DNA of 64,000 nt from Populus alba. Taxonomy: Eukaryota; Streptophyta; Magnoliopsida; Malpighiales; Salicaceae. Made by a program: the position numbers and the translations under genes. The notes under the pieces are model-generated. The model had not been told where the DNA came from. It made no database searches and saw only the letters and a list, made by a program, of their open reading frames with translations. Positions within the stretch are counted from its first letter, which is position 1. Every line of letters begins with the position of its first letter. Positions 11,176-31,800 of this stretch are shown here, one piece after another. Location: the NCBI RefSeq assembly GCF_005239225.2, contig NC_133301.1:8308318-8372317 (forward strand), read 5' to 3'.

Positions 11176-13940
11176 TCATTAATTATTGCTTACAGTTATG
11201 CACTGATACGAGTTGTCTTTACTAGCTCGCTCAATTTTGTAACATCTATTTGCGATGATACCTTTTTGTTTTTTGTTTTTGCCATATCTAATTCGTTTTC
11301 CCTCTTTCTAGCTGGTTCTCTTTGGATGATGCATTGATTTGGCTATTTTCCTGGTTTTCTAGTAATTATCCTTGTTTTCATTACCTTTTTTGTGGGGAGA
11401 TTCAACGATTTGATTGATTACATTAGGAATAAATGCACTAAAGAAGGCAAATAATGACCGGTTAGAAAACACTTACGCCATTGACTATTAGGCTGATTTA
11501 GGGTAAGGGTAAAGGAGAACTTGGTTTTTAAATTATTTTTTATTTAAAAATATATTAAAATTATTTTTATATTAAATATCAAAACAATCTAAAATATTAT
11601 AAAAATAAATTTAAATAAAAAATATAATTTTAATCATGTTTCTAAATACACACTACTTACAAATCACACATCACACATCAATATAGGAAGTAAATTTGGA
11701 CTTCTCCTCCACCCCACAATGAAAGAGGATCACATCGTTCACCACCAAGTCTAGAATATTTAATTTCCAAGGAAGCATTTGGTGTCTTGAATAAGATAGG
11801 ATAGAAAAAAAAAAGATAGAAATGAACTTAATTGGAAAATATATATATTCTTGTCTTATTATTATTATGTTATGTTTGTTATGTTCTAGAGGACGATTAA
11901 ATAAGTTTTTTTTACAACAATTCATTTGCATCCTAAAAATAGATTCTCAATTACAAATCTTGTAATGACAAAAGAATTATATTATACATGCTTAAAAAAG
12001 AAAATAAAAAAACATTTGTAATAGTTAAATTACTCTAAAAAAACTAGTAAGGTAAAATGAAACTCATGTTCAAAATTTTTAAGAGATTTTTAGAACTTGA
12101 TTAAAATGAATATCCAAAATTTTCCATGACTCATTAACTCAAAATATTTTTAACAGCACTTGAGGGTGTCAATTCATACAAGACTTGCTTTGTGATAGTT
12201 GATGCACTAGTACTTGCCTACTAGGAAAGGTATTAAAAATAAATTATATATATATGCTAAAATCGTTGAAATATTTTAAATAGATTTTTATATGAAGAAC
12301 ATATCAACAAGCATGACAATTTTTATGAAAAAATCAATCAAGAAATTTAAGAAAAAAAAATAAAGGTTTAGATTAAGTGTTCATTTTAGTGCTCATGTAA
12401 ACCTTTATATCTTACATTATAACACAATTGAAATAAACTTATATACTTAACTCTGCATGTATTAAATGGATTGATAATAAAATCTAAGATAGACGTTCTA
12501 AGAATTCATTAAGTTAAACTGATAAATCTGGTTTGCACGAACCAGTCACTGTTTGATATGGCTAAATTAATTGGTCGACCTTATACATCAGTGATAAATA
12601 CCTAAGAATTTTGCAAGGAGCCTATCAACTGATTGGCTTGACCAAATCTGAAACCAATCAACCATTTGAACTGTCAATTGGAATTATAACGATTGTTTTT
12701 TTTATAAAAAAAAGCATATATATAGTTTTTGAAAAAAAAGAATCTGAACATATATCATATACAAGTTGTAATCTAAAAGGAAAACAACTATAAAATTCAA
12801 TCCTTAATCATACTATAATTTATGCTATTAAACCTTTATATTTTAGTATAATAATATTTAATTTTATTCTTCATTACAATTAAATATTTTTATATCTTAT
12901 AAGTGGATTTATTAAGAAATTATTATATTTTTGAACTTGGACAATGAAAGAATTCAATACTCAAATATGATTTTGTATTTAAGGTATGGAAGTAGATTTG
13001 CTAAACCACATTAATAATAACTTTTATTTTTTTTATTTTTTACTTTAAATATTTTAATTATATAGTTAATTATTATATTTATTTAAAGTAATTTGGATTA
13101 TCCGCAGAGGATAGTGATACAGACGTAATTCACCCGCCTTAAATGTTAAGTTTACCTAACCATTAGAACAACACTTTATTCCTTAATTACTTTTAACTTA
13201 TCTTGTTGATTCATCCGTCCATCTTTTGCTAAGAAAGAAAGTAAAAAATTTTCCAGACAGCACAAGTGAAGTGTCAACATTCTTTAATATTTAGTGACTC
13301 ATGCAGCACCTTATTCTCAAAGGATCAACAGGAAAATCAGCAGCCTAGAAAATGGAGTCGAGCAACCCCAGAAAACAATCCCAGGGTAAATTCAACCCCA
13401 CCAAGTTATTTCCATTAACACACCACTTAAATCTAATCTTTCCCATTAATTTATATTTTATACTCTAACCACCACCCTCTCTTTCTCTCTGCCCCACCTA
13501 ACTGTCCATACCTTTTTATGCCTTCTGTTACACAGCATAGTCGCTGTTAGTAGCCTGTTCTGTTCTGTGGGTTTTTTATTTATTAATTTATGGTTTTTTT
13601 AATTTTGTTGGAATCATGTCAGTGAAAACAGTTTCATTGGCAATTTACATGTTAGTTAACTTCATAAAACTGGGTTCTATGGGTTTTTCTCAATAAGAAT
13701 CACCTTGTCTTTGCTTTTTCTACACAGTTTTTGTGTCTGTTTGTGTGTGCGGGTGCTAATCCAATTTAACCTCCTTTTTGTTATTGATTCAAGTTATTTA
13801 AAAGAAAACGGAAGGAAAAAAAAAATATATGAAAAACCTCTTCTTTCTTTGCTATATAGTAGTATTGTAATTGTTTTGTGGTTTCTTCATTAGTATCGAG
13901 GAGGGTCTTCCAAAGGTTTTTGAAAGTTTGGTGCTTGATG
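11176..13940. other. Gene-free stretch and probable 5' region of the ALE2-like gene
   Basis: No separate gene recognised. From about 13440 to 13500 the DNA becomes C/T-rich, consistent with a 5' leader of the downstream kinase gene. A possible 5'-leader intron would run from a GTAAAT donor at 13386 to a TTAG acceptor at about 13892. An ATG at 13352 would then head a short upstream reading frame. All of this needs transcript evidence. Confidence 0.4.
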
Positions 13941-13942
13941 TC

Positions 13943-21625
<7,683 letters not shown>

Positions 21626-23828
21626 GAGCTAGATCGTCCCTCTTTTTTGTGAATATTGACTTCCCGTTTTTCAATCATAAAATCCTTTACTGCAAGCAGG
21701 CATTCAGTCCTCCATAAGAACAAGAATTTGGTTGCAGCCTGGCAGGAGCCTGGACAACGAAGTAAGCTATTATTATGGAATGCAGAATGCCAAAATCCGT
21801 CACTTCAGGACAGTTGCAGCATGTGTTTTGATCTCACTCCAAATGAACTAAATTTTAAGTAAGGTTCGAAGGTAACAGGACGTGATCCCATACAAGGCTT
21901 TCGTTGTCTTTGCTCCATTGCACTGGCGGAATTGCGACAGGAACACGATGATGTGGAGATATCTGAATTCAATGGTGTATCAACATATTTAATACTTCAA
22001 GTCTGCCAGGCATCAGCAGCAGGATATATCCTTCCTTCCCGCCTGTAAGATTTTTTCATCAAATCAAAGTTAAAATACATGGTAGCTTTTCTCACTTTCA
22101 CTGTAGAAATATTCAGCTTCTTTTTCAAAAAATAAAAATAAATTGGGATGTGCATATAGTAGTTTAATAAGTTTCTTTCCAGTTTTCCAGCAACGTTGGA
22201 GACATCTTCTTGGATTAATGGTCTGGAGGCTCATGAAATTTACTCTTGAACTTCATTGTGCTCCTTTAATCTGTAATTTTTTAGAAACAAGCAATGTCCT
22301 ATGTTCGTATCAAATCCCGTTCTGATACACAAAGTAATATTTCAACTTGTTGAAGCTCCTGGTTGAATTACATCACTGCCATTGAAAGGCAGCACTTCCA
22401 GGATACAATGTTACATCTTTTAAAATCTTCGATTTTATTAAAAGCCCGGTAGGCCTCTAACCTTTTCTACCACTAATATTTCATTGTTAACAAAATTCTA
22501 CTAGTTAAAAATAGTTTTGTTTTTTTTGTTTTTTTTTTTTTTCCGTGCGAAGATGCCTGATTATTTTGTAAACTTATTTTTATTTAATTTTGAAATTATT
22601 AAAAATATATATGGTATTAATTTAAAGACATAACTTATCATATGACTTTCTTGATATTTCTTACATTCTACTTTTTGGCTCATATAACACTACTTGAAAA
22701 GTAACAATTGCTTATAAAAACCCAGAAAAGCTAGTGAGTAGAAACACTTACACTCAGATCAAGAATACAATATATAAATCATACTAGTTATACTTTGTAA
22801 TAAAAATACTTACTTGTATGTATCACAATACACTATTTTTTAACATAAATACCTTGTTTGTAAATAAACTTTATAAATGAACTTCCAATAAGTTATTCAA
22901 CTTTATATATTCTAATGGATATAAAAATAATACTTTATATTTATAAAACACCATAGTTAACTTTCAAACTTAGCTCATTTGCTAGAAAACATTTTTAGCT
23001 CATAATGTTTTGTAAAATATTTTTCGAATAGTAATTCACTTATAATATCATCCAACTATTTTAACCATCATCTCAATATCACTACCACCACGACAATCCC
23101 TTTACCACTAGCTCATTTTTTACCATCATCAGGATTATCACACTACCACCTCCTCTTCCACCACCTTTACTGAGAATAAAATATTTCAAGAGAAAATATT
23201 TTTTAAGTTAAACACTTGAAAAATATTTTAAATGTAAAATATTTTCTAACTACAAAATATTTTACACAAAACAAACAACCCTAGTAATTAGGGTTAACAA
23301 TTATTTTTATAATTTTTTATTCATATATTTTCAGTTAATATGAAATTTTAAATTTTTAGTTAAAATTTTTAATGGAGTCATAAAAGGCTTTTACAACATC
23401 AACTTATTTTTTTTTCGTGTATTAAAAAATTAGTTTTAAATCTTATTTGCAGCCTAACATGGGTACTAGTTAGTTACAAAAAAAAAAAAAAAAAACTAAA
23501 AGTCATCAGTAAAACACTATGACCCTAGACTTATTATACTATAGACTGGAACAATTTAATGACAATTTTGTCATGAAAAAAAAAATAACAAAGCTAATTA
23601 CTAAATTGATCGAGAATAAACTAATTTATACATATTTTTTAACATAGTAAAATGACTTTATTAATCTTAAAAATAAAATTTTTAAAATTGTTGTTTAGGG
23701 GTGTTTTGCTAGTACAATGAAATAACTACATTATCCTTAAAAGAAAAAACATAAAAATAGAGGTTTAGAGGCTTCTTAAGAATTTCATCATGAGTTTTTA
23801 GTTATAAGCAAATGAAGGGCAAATTAAT
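21626..23828. other. 3' flank of the ALE2-like gene, then gene-free AT-rich DNA
   Basis: From 21626 to about 22400 composition is genic and probably includes the 3' UTR. No domain-bearing frame is present. Beyond 22480 the DNA is AT-rich with scattered poly-A and poly-T runs and nothing recognisable. Confidence 0.5.
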
Positions 23829-24231
23829 CTTTTCACATATATAAAAAAAATAAAAAACAAAAATGGGTTGGCGTGAAAGCACCCAAGCTTTTTGGATGGC
23901 ACATGCGGCGCCTCTAGACGGTCAAACACTGCCTTTCATGATGGTTGTGGAAGTGTCACGTCATCCTTTTCATGGTAGTCAACGTATGCACACAATAGAG
24001 CAACGATTGGATCCTATGGTGGCAAACTAGTCTTTTCACATATATAAAAAATAATTAAAAAAAAAAAAAAGGTTGGCCCGAAGGTTCCCATGCTTTTTAG
24101 GTAGCACGTGCAATGCATCTAAGTGATTAAATGCTACCTTTCATGATGGTGTTGGAAGTGTCGCGCTATGCTCTTCACAATGGTCAGCGCGTGAGCACAA
24201 TAGAGCAACAATTGGGTTCCGTGAGGCTTTT
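23829..24231 (+). repeat. About 203-bp tandem repeat, two diverged units
   Basis: Units start near 23829 and 24032 with CTTTTCACATATATAAAA. Both then carry GGTTGGC, a CTTTTT(G)GG(A/T) stretch, GCACxTGCxxxGC, CCTTTCATGATGGT, GGAAGTGTC and CACAATAGAGCAAC in the same order. The second half of each unit is markedly more GC-rich than the surrounding DNA. Confidence 0.75.
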
Positions 24232-25690
24232 TTCCTTATACTCCATTTCTATATTCTCATTTTGAATTTCACACCAACCATTTCAAAAATTAAATGTGCC
24301 TTTCAGTTTGTATTTATATTAAATTCTAGTTCTTGTTCTTTTTATTGCTATTTGTTTTGCTTTTAATACTTTTTGAAGTTGATTTTTGTTTTTTAGTTTC
24401 GTCTTTATGCATTTTATTTCATTTAATTTTTAATCCAATTTAGTCCTTATTCTTTTGATTACTATTTTTTTTTTCAATTTCATCCATCAATATTTAATTT
24501 TTTCATCCAACTTCGTCCTTATTCTTTTTATTGTTGTTTTCTGTTCCCATTTTCTTGATTTATTTTATTTTTTAATTTAGTCCTTTATTATTTTCTTTCA
24601 TTTATTTTTCATACTAGAATTGATCCTCATTATTTTATTTTTTTTTTTTATGATTAAGAATTTTGCTTCGTGTTTTTTTTCATATTTTTCTTCTATGGGA
24701 TAATCCCGGTCTCTTGACTTGGATCTCTAGTTTTGAAAATTAGCCTGATTTAAATTTTGTTTCTTTTAGGTCCTTTCTAAAAAACATCGATTTTGTTTTT
24801 TTAGCTTCAACCTTCAACCTTCAACCTTAAAATATTAAGCATTGAGTTTCATGATTTTTTTTTTTCTGCTTTTGCTTCTATGAATTTATCTCGAACTCAT
24901 ATCTTGGATCACATATTAGTCAAGTTAATAGTTAACTTAGGTTGACTTGTGTGTTTTTTTTTTTACATTTTTTTTTTAAAAAAAAATTAATTTTTTTTTC
25001 AATTTCATTATTTGACATTAGGTTATTAGACTTTGAGATTCATGATTTTTTCTACTTTTTTTTGGGCTTATCACAATCTCATATTCCCGAATCGTGAGTT
25101 AGTTAAATTAACTCATGTTGACTTGTTTTTTTTTTAAAAAAAAAAAACTGATTTTTTTTTCTAATTTTATTCTTCGACATAAGATTATTGGACCTTGAGT
25201 TTCATGATGTTTCTGCTTTCTTTTCAATGAGGTCATATTCATTTTATATCTTGAGTCACAAGTTAATTAAGTTAATATAGGTTAACTCGAGTTTTTTTTA
25301 TATATATATAATTTTGTTTGTCATCATTTTATTTGCTTAAAAGTTGACCTCTATTATTTTATTTTAATTTTTTTGGATGAAAAATTATCTTGTCTCATGA
25401 TAGGATCATGAATTGACATGTTGATTAGTCAAAGTTTTTTTTTTATGATTATTTTTTTAGTTTATCTTTCAATATTTGATTTATTAGTAATTAAACTTTA
25501 GATGTTTTTATTTTTATCTTTACAAGATTATCTCATTCGTATTTAATTTTTGTTTTTTTATTTAATAAGATTATTGAGATATTTTTAGAATATTTAAAAT
25601 ATATTTTCTTATATTATATAATTTTTTTATTGTCATTTATTTATTTTTAATTATATTATTAAATTTAACTGGATATAATTTTGTTTTTAG
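24232..25690. repeat. T-rich repetitive stretch, reverse-oriented satellite-like family
   Basis: The plus strand is strongly T-rich. Between 24300 and 24640, diverged units of roughly 80-100 bases recur around AATTTAGTCCTTATT. Between 24880 and 25440, units contain TCATGATTTTT, (T/C)CTTGGATCAC or CTTGAGTCAC, and AGTTAACTxAGGTTGACT. These are the reverse complement of the family at 35650-36720. No gene is present. Confidence 0.55.
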
Positions 25691-25848
25691 AAAAACAAAA
25701 CACTGCCATCACCAGTAAAAAAATTGACCCGCCGGCGACATATCACTAGACAGCTATCAAGTCTTTACTATTAGACAGGGGCAGACCGTCCATCTTCTCA
25801 GGGTTTGAGTTCTCACCCATAACAGAAGAGAATTACTGTGTCTTTGAA

Positions 25849-28800
25849 ATGGAACCTGCGGCCACTACCGCTCAAGTGCCAAAGAAGAGAGGCCGAAAAC
25901 CGAAGCCCAAAGAAGATCAGCAGCAGCAGCAGCAGCAGCAGCAGCAAAGTGCTGGTGCCCGAATGAAAGAGGGAAGGAAGGCACAGCAACCCTCTATTGA
26001 TGACAAGTACACTCAGTGGAAGTCTTTGGTTCCTGTTCTTTATGACTGGCTAGCCAATCACAACCTCGTCTGGCCATCTCTCTCTTGCCGGTATTGTTTC
26101 TCTCTCTCTTTTTACTAGGTTTTCCTTGCATTTCTTGATTGTCAGATGCTTTCTCCCCTTTGCTCTGTATTTTTTAACGTTCTTTCTTGTCTAGGGCTTT
26201 ATTTTAACTTTGGTTTTGAGTGAACCAAAGTTAGGGTTTTTCAATTTGGTTACTTTGCTCCATTTCCATGGCTCTACCACGATTAAAGCTCAGTATGTTT
26301 TCTTTTTTAATCGATCGATGATGCTGTGATTAGGTGGGGCCCACAGCTTGAGCAAGCTACTTACAAGAATCGCCAGCGCCTCTATCTCTCCGAGCAGGCA
26401 AGTTTTTTTGCTTATACTATGTGAGCGTCTGTCTGGTCAAACATCTGAAACTTCTGTAATGGTAATGAACGAAATGCTCTAAATTATTTTTCAGCAATAG
26501 ATAAATTACGGAAGAGAACTATTCATCTGCTTAATCTGAGCAAGATGGCTAAAATCTTACTGCTCAAATGAGTCTTGAAGGCTGAAGAAATAAGCATTGT
26601 GCCATGCACATTGAATTTTTGTGATTCTGTCCCATCCCAATTAATAGACAATTAATTGCATCCTTACACTGAAACAACATTGAAACTTCAAGGTTTTAAT
26701 GGTAATAATTGGAGCCTATGGGTTTGGTGTGCAATTGGTCATTCTTTTAGCTTGGAAAGGGCATTTTAATTTACCCTGTGACATCTCTTTCTAGCTGATG
26801 CAATGTGAGATTTTTGGTGCTTTAGAGATTTTGTTACTCCGTTGATGGATTATGACTCGTGGTGCTGTGTTTACTTTCTTAATATCTTTCCTGTAAGACA
26901 GTTTCTATAATGTCGTGATTACTGTTTTTGTGTCCATTCCAATGTTAACCTTGCCAATAAATATTACCTTCCAAAATAATTTAGACTTTATTTGGTCACT
27001 TTTCTTCAGAACTGTTCTCATAACAAATGTTTTTCCTTTTTCTGGTTATTTTTCTTTATCCAACTTCTTTTGTGTGGCCAGACTGATGGTAGTGTTCCAA
27101 ATACTTTGGTCATTGCAAATTGTGATGTTGTCAAGTCTAGAGTTGCTGCTGCGGAACACATATCTCAGGTGATTAATTATTTTCTGTTGTGTTTTTTCTT
27201 CTACCTGCTCTTAACTTTTATTTGATGTTTGGGAGCCGAATATGAGGGAAAGGAAACTGAAATCATTGAAAATGAAGGGAAAGGAAGTTACAGGGGAGAA
27301 GTAATTTCCTCTCTTGTTGTTTTGGTGGAAGGAATTTGGAGGAGAATTAACGTGTAGAGAAAGTTTATAAAATCCTTTTTACCTTTCATTTTTGTGGAAT
27401 AGAAAATTTATTATAAGGGTGAATGAGTAACCTTTTCCCATTATCTTTCCATTTTCTCTCTAAATTGGAATTTGATTTTTGGTGAGCCCAAGGAAAATTT
27501 TCACTCCACTTTCATCTCTTCCCCTCATTTTCTCTCTTGCCCAAACAGATTTAAGTAACTCTCCCCCGTCACATTCCTTTCCCCTGAATTCTTTTCCCTC
27601 ATATCTATCCTCCAATTACTTTGTCAAGTTCCTCAATTGTTTCTACAACTTAGTTTATGGGTTTAACATCTAATTTATTTACTTAATACCATTTGCTTTA
27701 TCTTTTCAGTTTAATGAAGAAGCACGCTCTCCATTTGTTAAGAAGTACAAGACCATCATACATCCTGGAGAGGTATAGATCTCACATACAGAATGTACAC
27801 AGCCATAATATATGTAGTTATTACAGTTGCATGCAGTGATGCAGATACATCAGCTGATTATAAACTTTTGACATTTTGTTTTGTATAAAATAGGTATCTA
27901 CTTGATCTCTCTATTAAGTTTGTTGTAAAATTTTAATGCCACATTTCCTGTTAGAAAAAGGAGCATGGACTTAGACATTTGCTGCATTGGCTCTTTACTC
28001 GTCCATCCTGATCTTAAAGTTTTGCTCTGCTTTTAAAAGGCAGGAAATCCCATTTGAACTTGTTCTTCATCGATTTTTTTGATATACTTTTTCAGGTAAA
28101 CAGAATCAGAGAACTCCCCCAGAATAGTAAGATAGTGGCTACTCATACTGACAGCCCTGATGTGAGTGTCTTAGGATCCTAATGGTTTCTTTATTTAGGC
28201 TGAACCTATGCTGTTTTTGATTTTTTTACGGTTTTGTTAGTTCCCATAATTTAATTTTGCCAGCATTGTACTTGTAAAACTTCAGGTTCTTATATGGGAT
28301 GTTGAAGCACAGCCTAACCGCCATGCTGTTCTTGGAGCTACAAATTCTCGTCCAGATTTGGTAATTTGATTTTGAAATGAAGGATGCAGCATTCGGTTTA
28401 TTTACTTATTTATCAAGGCTCTCTTTTTATATTTATAATCAGCACTCTTAGTAGTTTTTTGTTTTTTTGTTAGTTTCGCTACAATGGAAAGTAGGGTCGT
28501 TTAGATGTTTGCCTTTAGATAAAAAAGAGTGTTGTAAATTGTGGACAATCATATGCAAACGCTATCATGTTTACATGATCCTCTCCATAAAGCATTTTCT
28601 TGTACTATTGCATTCCAGGCATATCATCATGCATTTGCACACCCTTTTTATATTTCTAGGGATTCATAATTTTCTATTAAAATGACCCATTTTTTGTGTC
28701 GCGTGCTAAACCATGTCAACTTGGAACTTTTTCCTACAGATTTTGACTGGACATCAAGACAATGCTGAGTTTGCCCTTGCAATGTGCCCGACTGACCCCT

Positions 28801-31800
28801 ATGTGCTTTCTGGAGGTTGAAAATCTATTTTTAAGTTCTTTTTTCTTTTCTTTCTTTTTCCTTGTGATGAATGAATTTGGGGTGGATTGCTACTTGTGCT
28901 TGGTTAGAATATGAAATTTGTCCAGCAGCTTATTTGTGTTACTCTGTGTTTCTCCTTTTGTTATCAATTTTTTTTTTCTTCTTTTGGATACATATTATGG
29001 TGTTTACTAGCTAATAAATGACTTTCTTAAAAGTTAGGACTAGAGTTTTACTTGCACCAAACAGCATATTTGTCTGATCACATATTTGTTTCCTTCTGGT
29101 TGAAATATGTATCGTGGTGTGTACTTTATGCTGTGTCTCTGTAGTTTGGTTGGATGTTCATGATTCTTATAGGCACATCTAGATTGCTTGGATGGGGACT
29201 AGGACAAACTTGATTTATCTTGACAAAGATTTTCTTCAAGCATGGATTGTTAATTGCAGGGAAGGACAAGTTGGTAGTTTTGTGGAGTATCCAGGACCAT
29301 ATAACATCATCTGCCTCTGATTCAGCAACTAAGTCTCCAGGATCTGGTGGATCAATCATTAAAAAGACTGGGGATGGCAGTGATAAAGCCACTGATGGCC
29401 CTTCTGTTGGACCACGAGGTATCTACCAAGGGCATGAGGATACAGTTGAAGACGTGGCATTCTGTCCATCCAGGTATCTCACATGGCCCTGGTTAAATGC
29501 GTGTAGTCATTTCATTGTTTATTGTCTTAGTATTCAATGTATAATATCCATCTGTCATGAAATTATGATTTTTTTAGTCATCATTTATAATATGTTATTA
29601 TATTCAGTGTATTATGCAAATAATTGAAAATGTGGCTGTAAAATTAATCTCGTTAATATGCTCTTATACTTTTCTTTAATTATAACATTGTAAAAGCATT
29701 TATGATATGGGTTTTTATTTCTGATTGAGTTTATGTCTTCTGAAGTGCGCAGGAGTTTTGTAGTGTAGGAGATGATTCTTGCCTTATATTATGGGATGCT
29801 AGAGCTGGTACTAGCCCAGCTATAAAGGTTATTTGCCTCTGCTTTATATTCTTGGTCTTATTATTAGCATCTGTCTTTGTAAATTTTTCTTGGATTATGG
29901 TTGACAAATCTTGTAAGGCATTCCCAGTATTGATGAAGTGAAAACCTGATCTCATTGTTCTGAATGATGTTAATACTAGTGTACTATTCCTTACTCTCTG
30001 CACCTGACTTTATTGACATTTTTATTTATTTATTTTTTTAACCATAATCTGTTCACATTGATTGGGTGTAGAGTTTTGATCTAGAAACTGAGTTATAACT
30101 TTTTTTCTTAATTATTTCTTTTTATTATCTACTTCATTGAACCAAAGTATCATTCATGTTTTGTATGCCTTTTTATCTGGTCACCATTCAGTGGTATTCT
30201 GTAGATTGTGCTTATTCAGTTTTAAAATATCATTCATGTAAAAGTTCAGCTCTGACTATCTATGTTTTCCTGTTCTCCACTAATTTTGGTTTCTGGTCAA
30301 CAGGTTGAAAGGGCACATAATGCTGATCTTCACTGTGTTGATTGGAATCCTCAAGATGATAATCTCATTTTAACTGGGTATGTTTCAATTTTATGCTTCC
30401 TTCGTTATGCTGTGCTGTCCAGGTGTGGACAAGATAAACATTTTTAGTTTGGTTGATGTTTTGTGCTTGTAAGGAAAAAAAATAAATGCCAAAGATTTTT
30501 TTAAGCTCTGCTTGATTTTTCTTCAGGTCTGCAGATACTTCTGTTTGCATGTTTGATCGAAGGAATCTCACTTCTAATGGAGTTGGTTTGCCAGTCTATA
30601 AATTTGAGGGTCACAAAGCTGCTGTTCTCTGTGTACAGGTACTCATCAACCTCCTTTTGTTCCTCTCATACCCCAAGCCTTTCTCTTCAAAATTTTAGTT
30701 GGAAGTCATTCATTGGCCCTGGAAGCTAGCTGTAAATGTTTACTTTATTAATCTCCATTTCTTTTTCAGTGGTCTCCAGATAAGGCATCTGTTTTTGGGA
30801 GTTCTGCGGAGGATGGTCTCTTGAATATTTGGGATTATGAGAAGGTTTGTATGTCCAATCTCCATACATGAGCTGGATTGCCTGTGCATGCATCAACCCA
30901 TCTAATTGAATGCAAAATAGATCTCTTGCAATGTAGGTCTGTTTGACAAATCATTGTGAAAGTTAAAGAATCCTCAAGAGAAGGGGAAAAGGATTGCATA
31001 CACCTTTTTCTTATTTGAAATGCTCTTAAGAAATATTCAACTAATTATTTTCCAAGAAGCTGAAGAAAGGACCAAACTGTTCATCTATTTTTCATTGCAT
31101 GTACTCAGGATATATAGTCGCTTTGGACTCCTCTGCAAGAACACATAGTTCTGAATACATATTTAACCTGTCTTTTAGAAGTCCTATTTGGTTTCTGGAT
31201 CTTCACACTTAGATAAAAGAAATTTTTAGTGTGTACGGGGATGCTTCCCATCATTTGTTAGCTGCATGGGTGGGGGATTCTTATCCCAATTGTTCTTGAG
31301 CATAGCCCAGCTTTCTTTATGGTGCTTTTGAGCTACACCTCATTTTGGTGTTGCTTTTCCTCCATTTCTGCCTCAGATTTCAAAAGTTCTAATTAAAGAT
31401 GCTTTGATTGTTTGGTTGCATTGTTGCTTGCTTTGCTGTTTGATTGGAACTTGGGTGATGTTTTACTAGCATGCGTTCTTAATGTTTTTCTGTTCTTACA
31501 GGTTGGCAAAAAGACAGAGCGTCCGACTAGAGCTCCAAGTTCTCCTGCAGGATTGTTTTTCCAGCATGCTGGGCACAGGTTTGTACCTGATAGTTTTTCT
31601 CCTTGAAAACAGTTCCTTAATTGCTAGCAATTCTCAATGGTTTGTAATTGCTTTCTCCTTTGTCTTAAGGATTCCTTTTTGAATACCTTGAATATATGTT
31701 TCTCAAACCAGCATCTATCACTGGTGATTGAAAAAAGGAAATTCTCATCATTCAATATGGTGCATTAGCATTTGTCATTTTATATGGTTTCTTTATCATT

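Noticed and set aside
29126..29392. Minus-strand frame overlapping FVE exon 8
   Set aside because: Shadow of the well-supported FVE exon on the plus strand.
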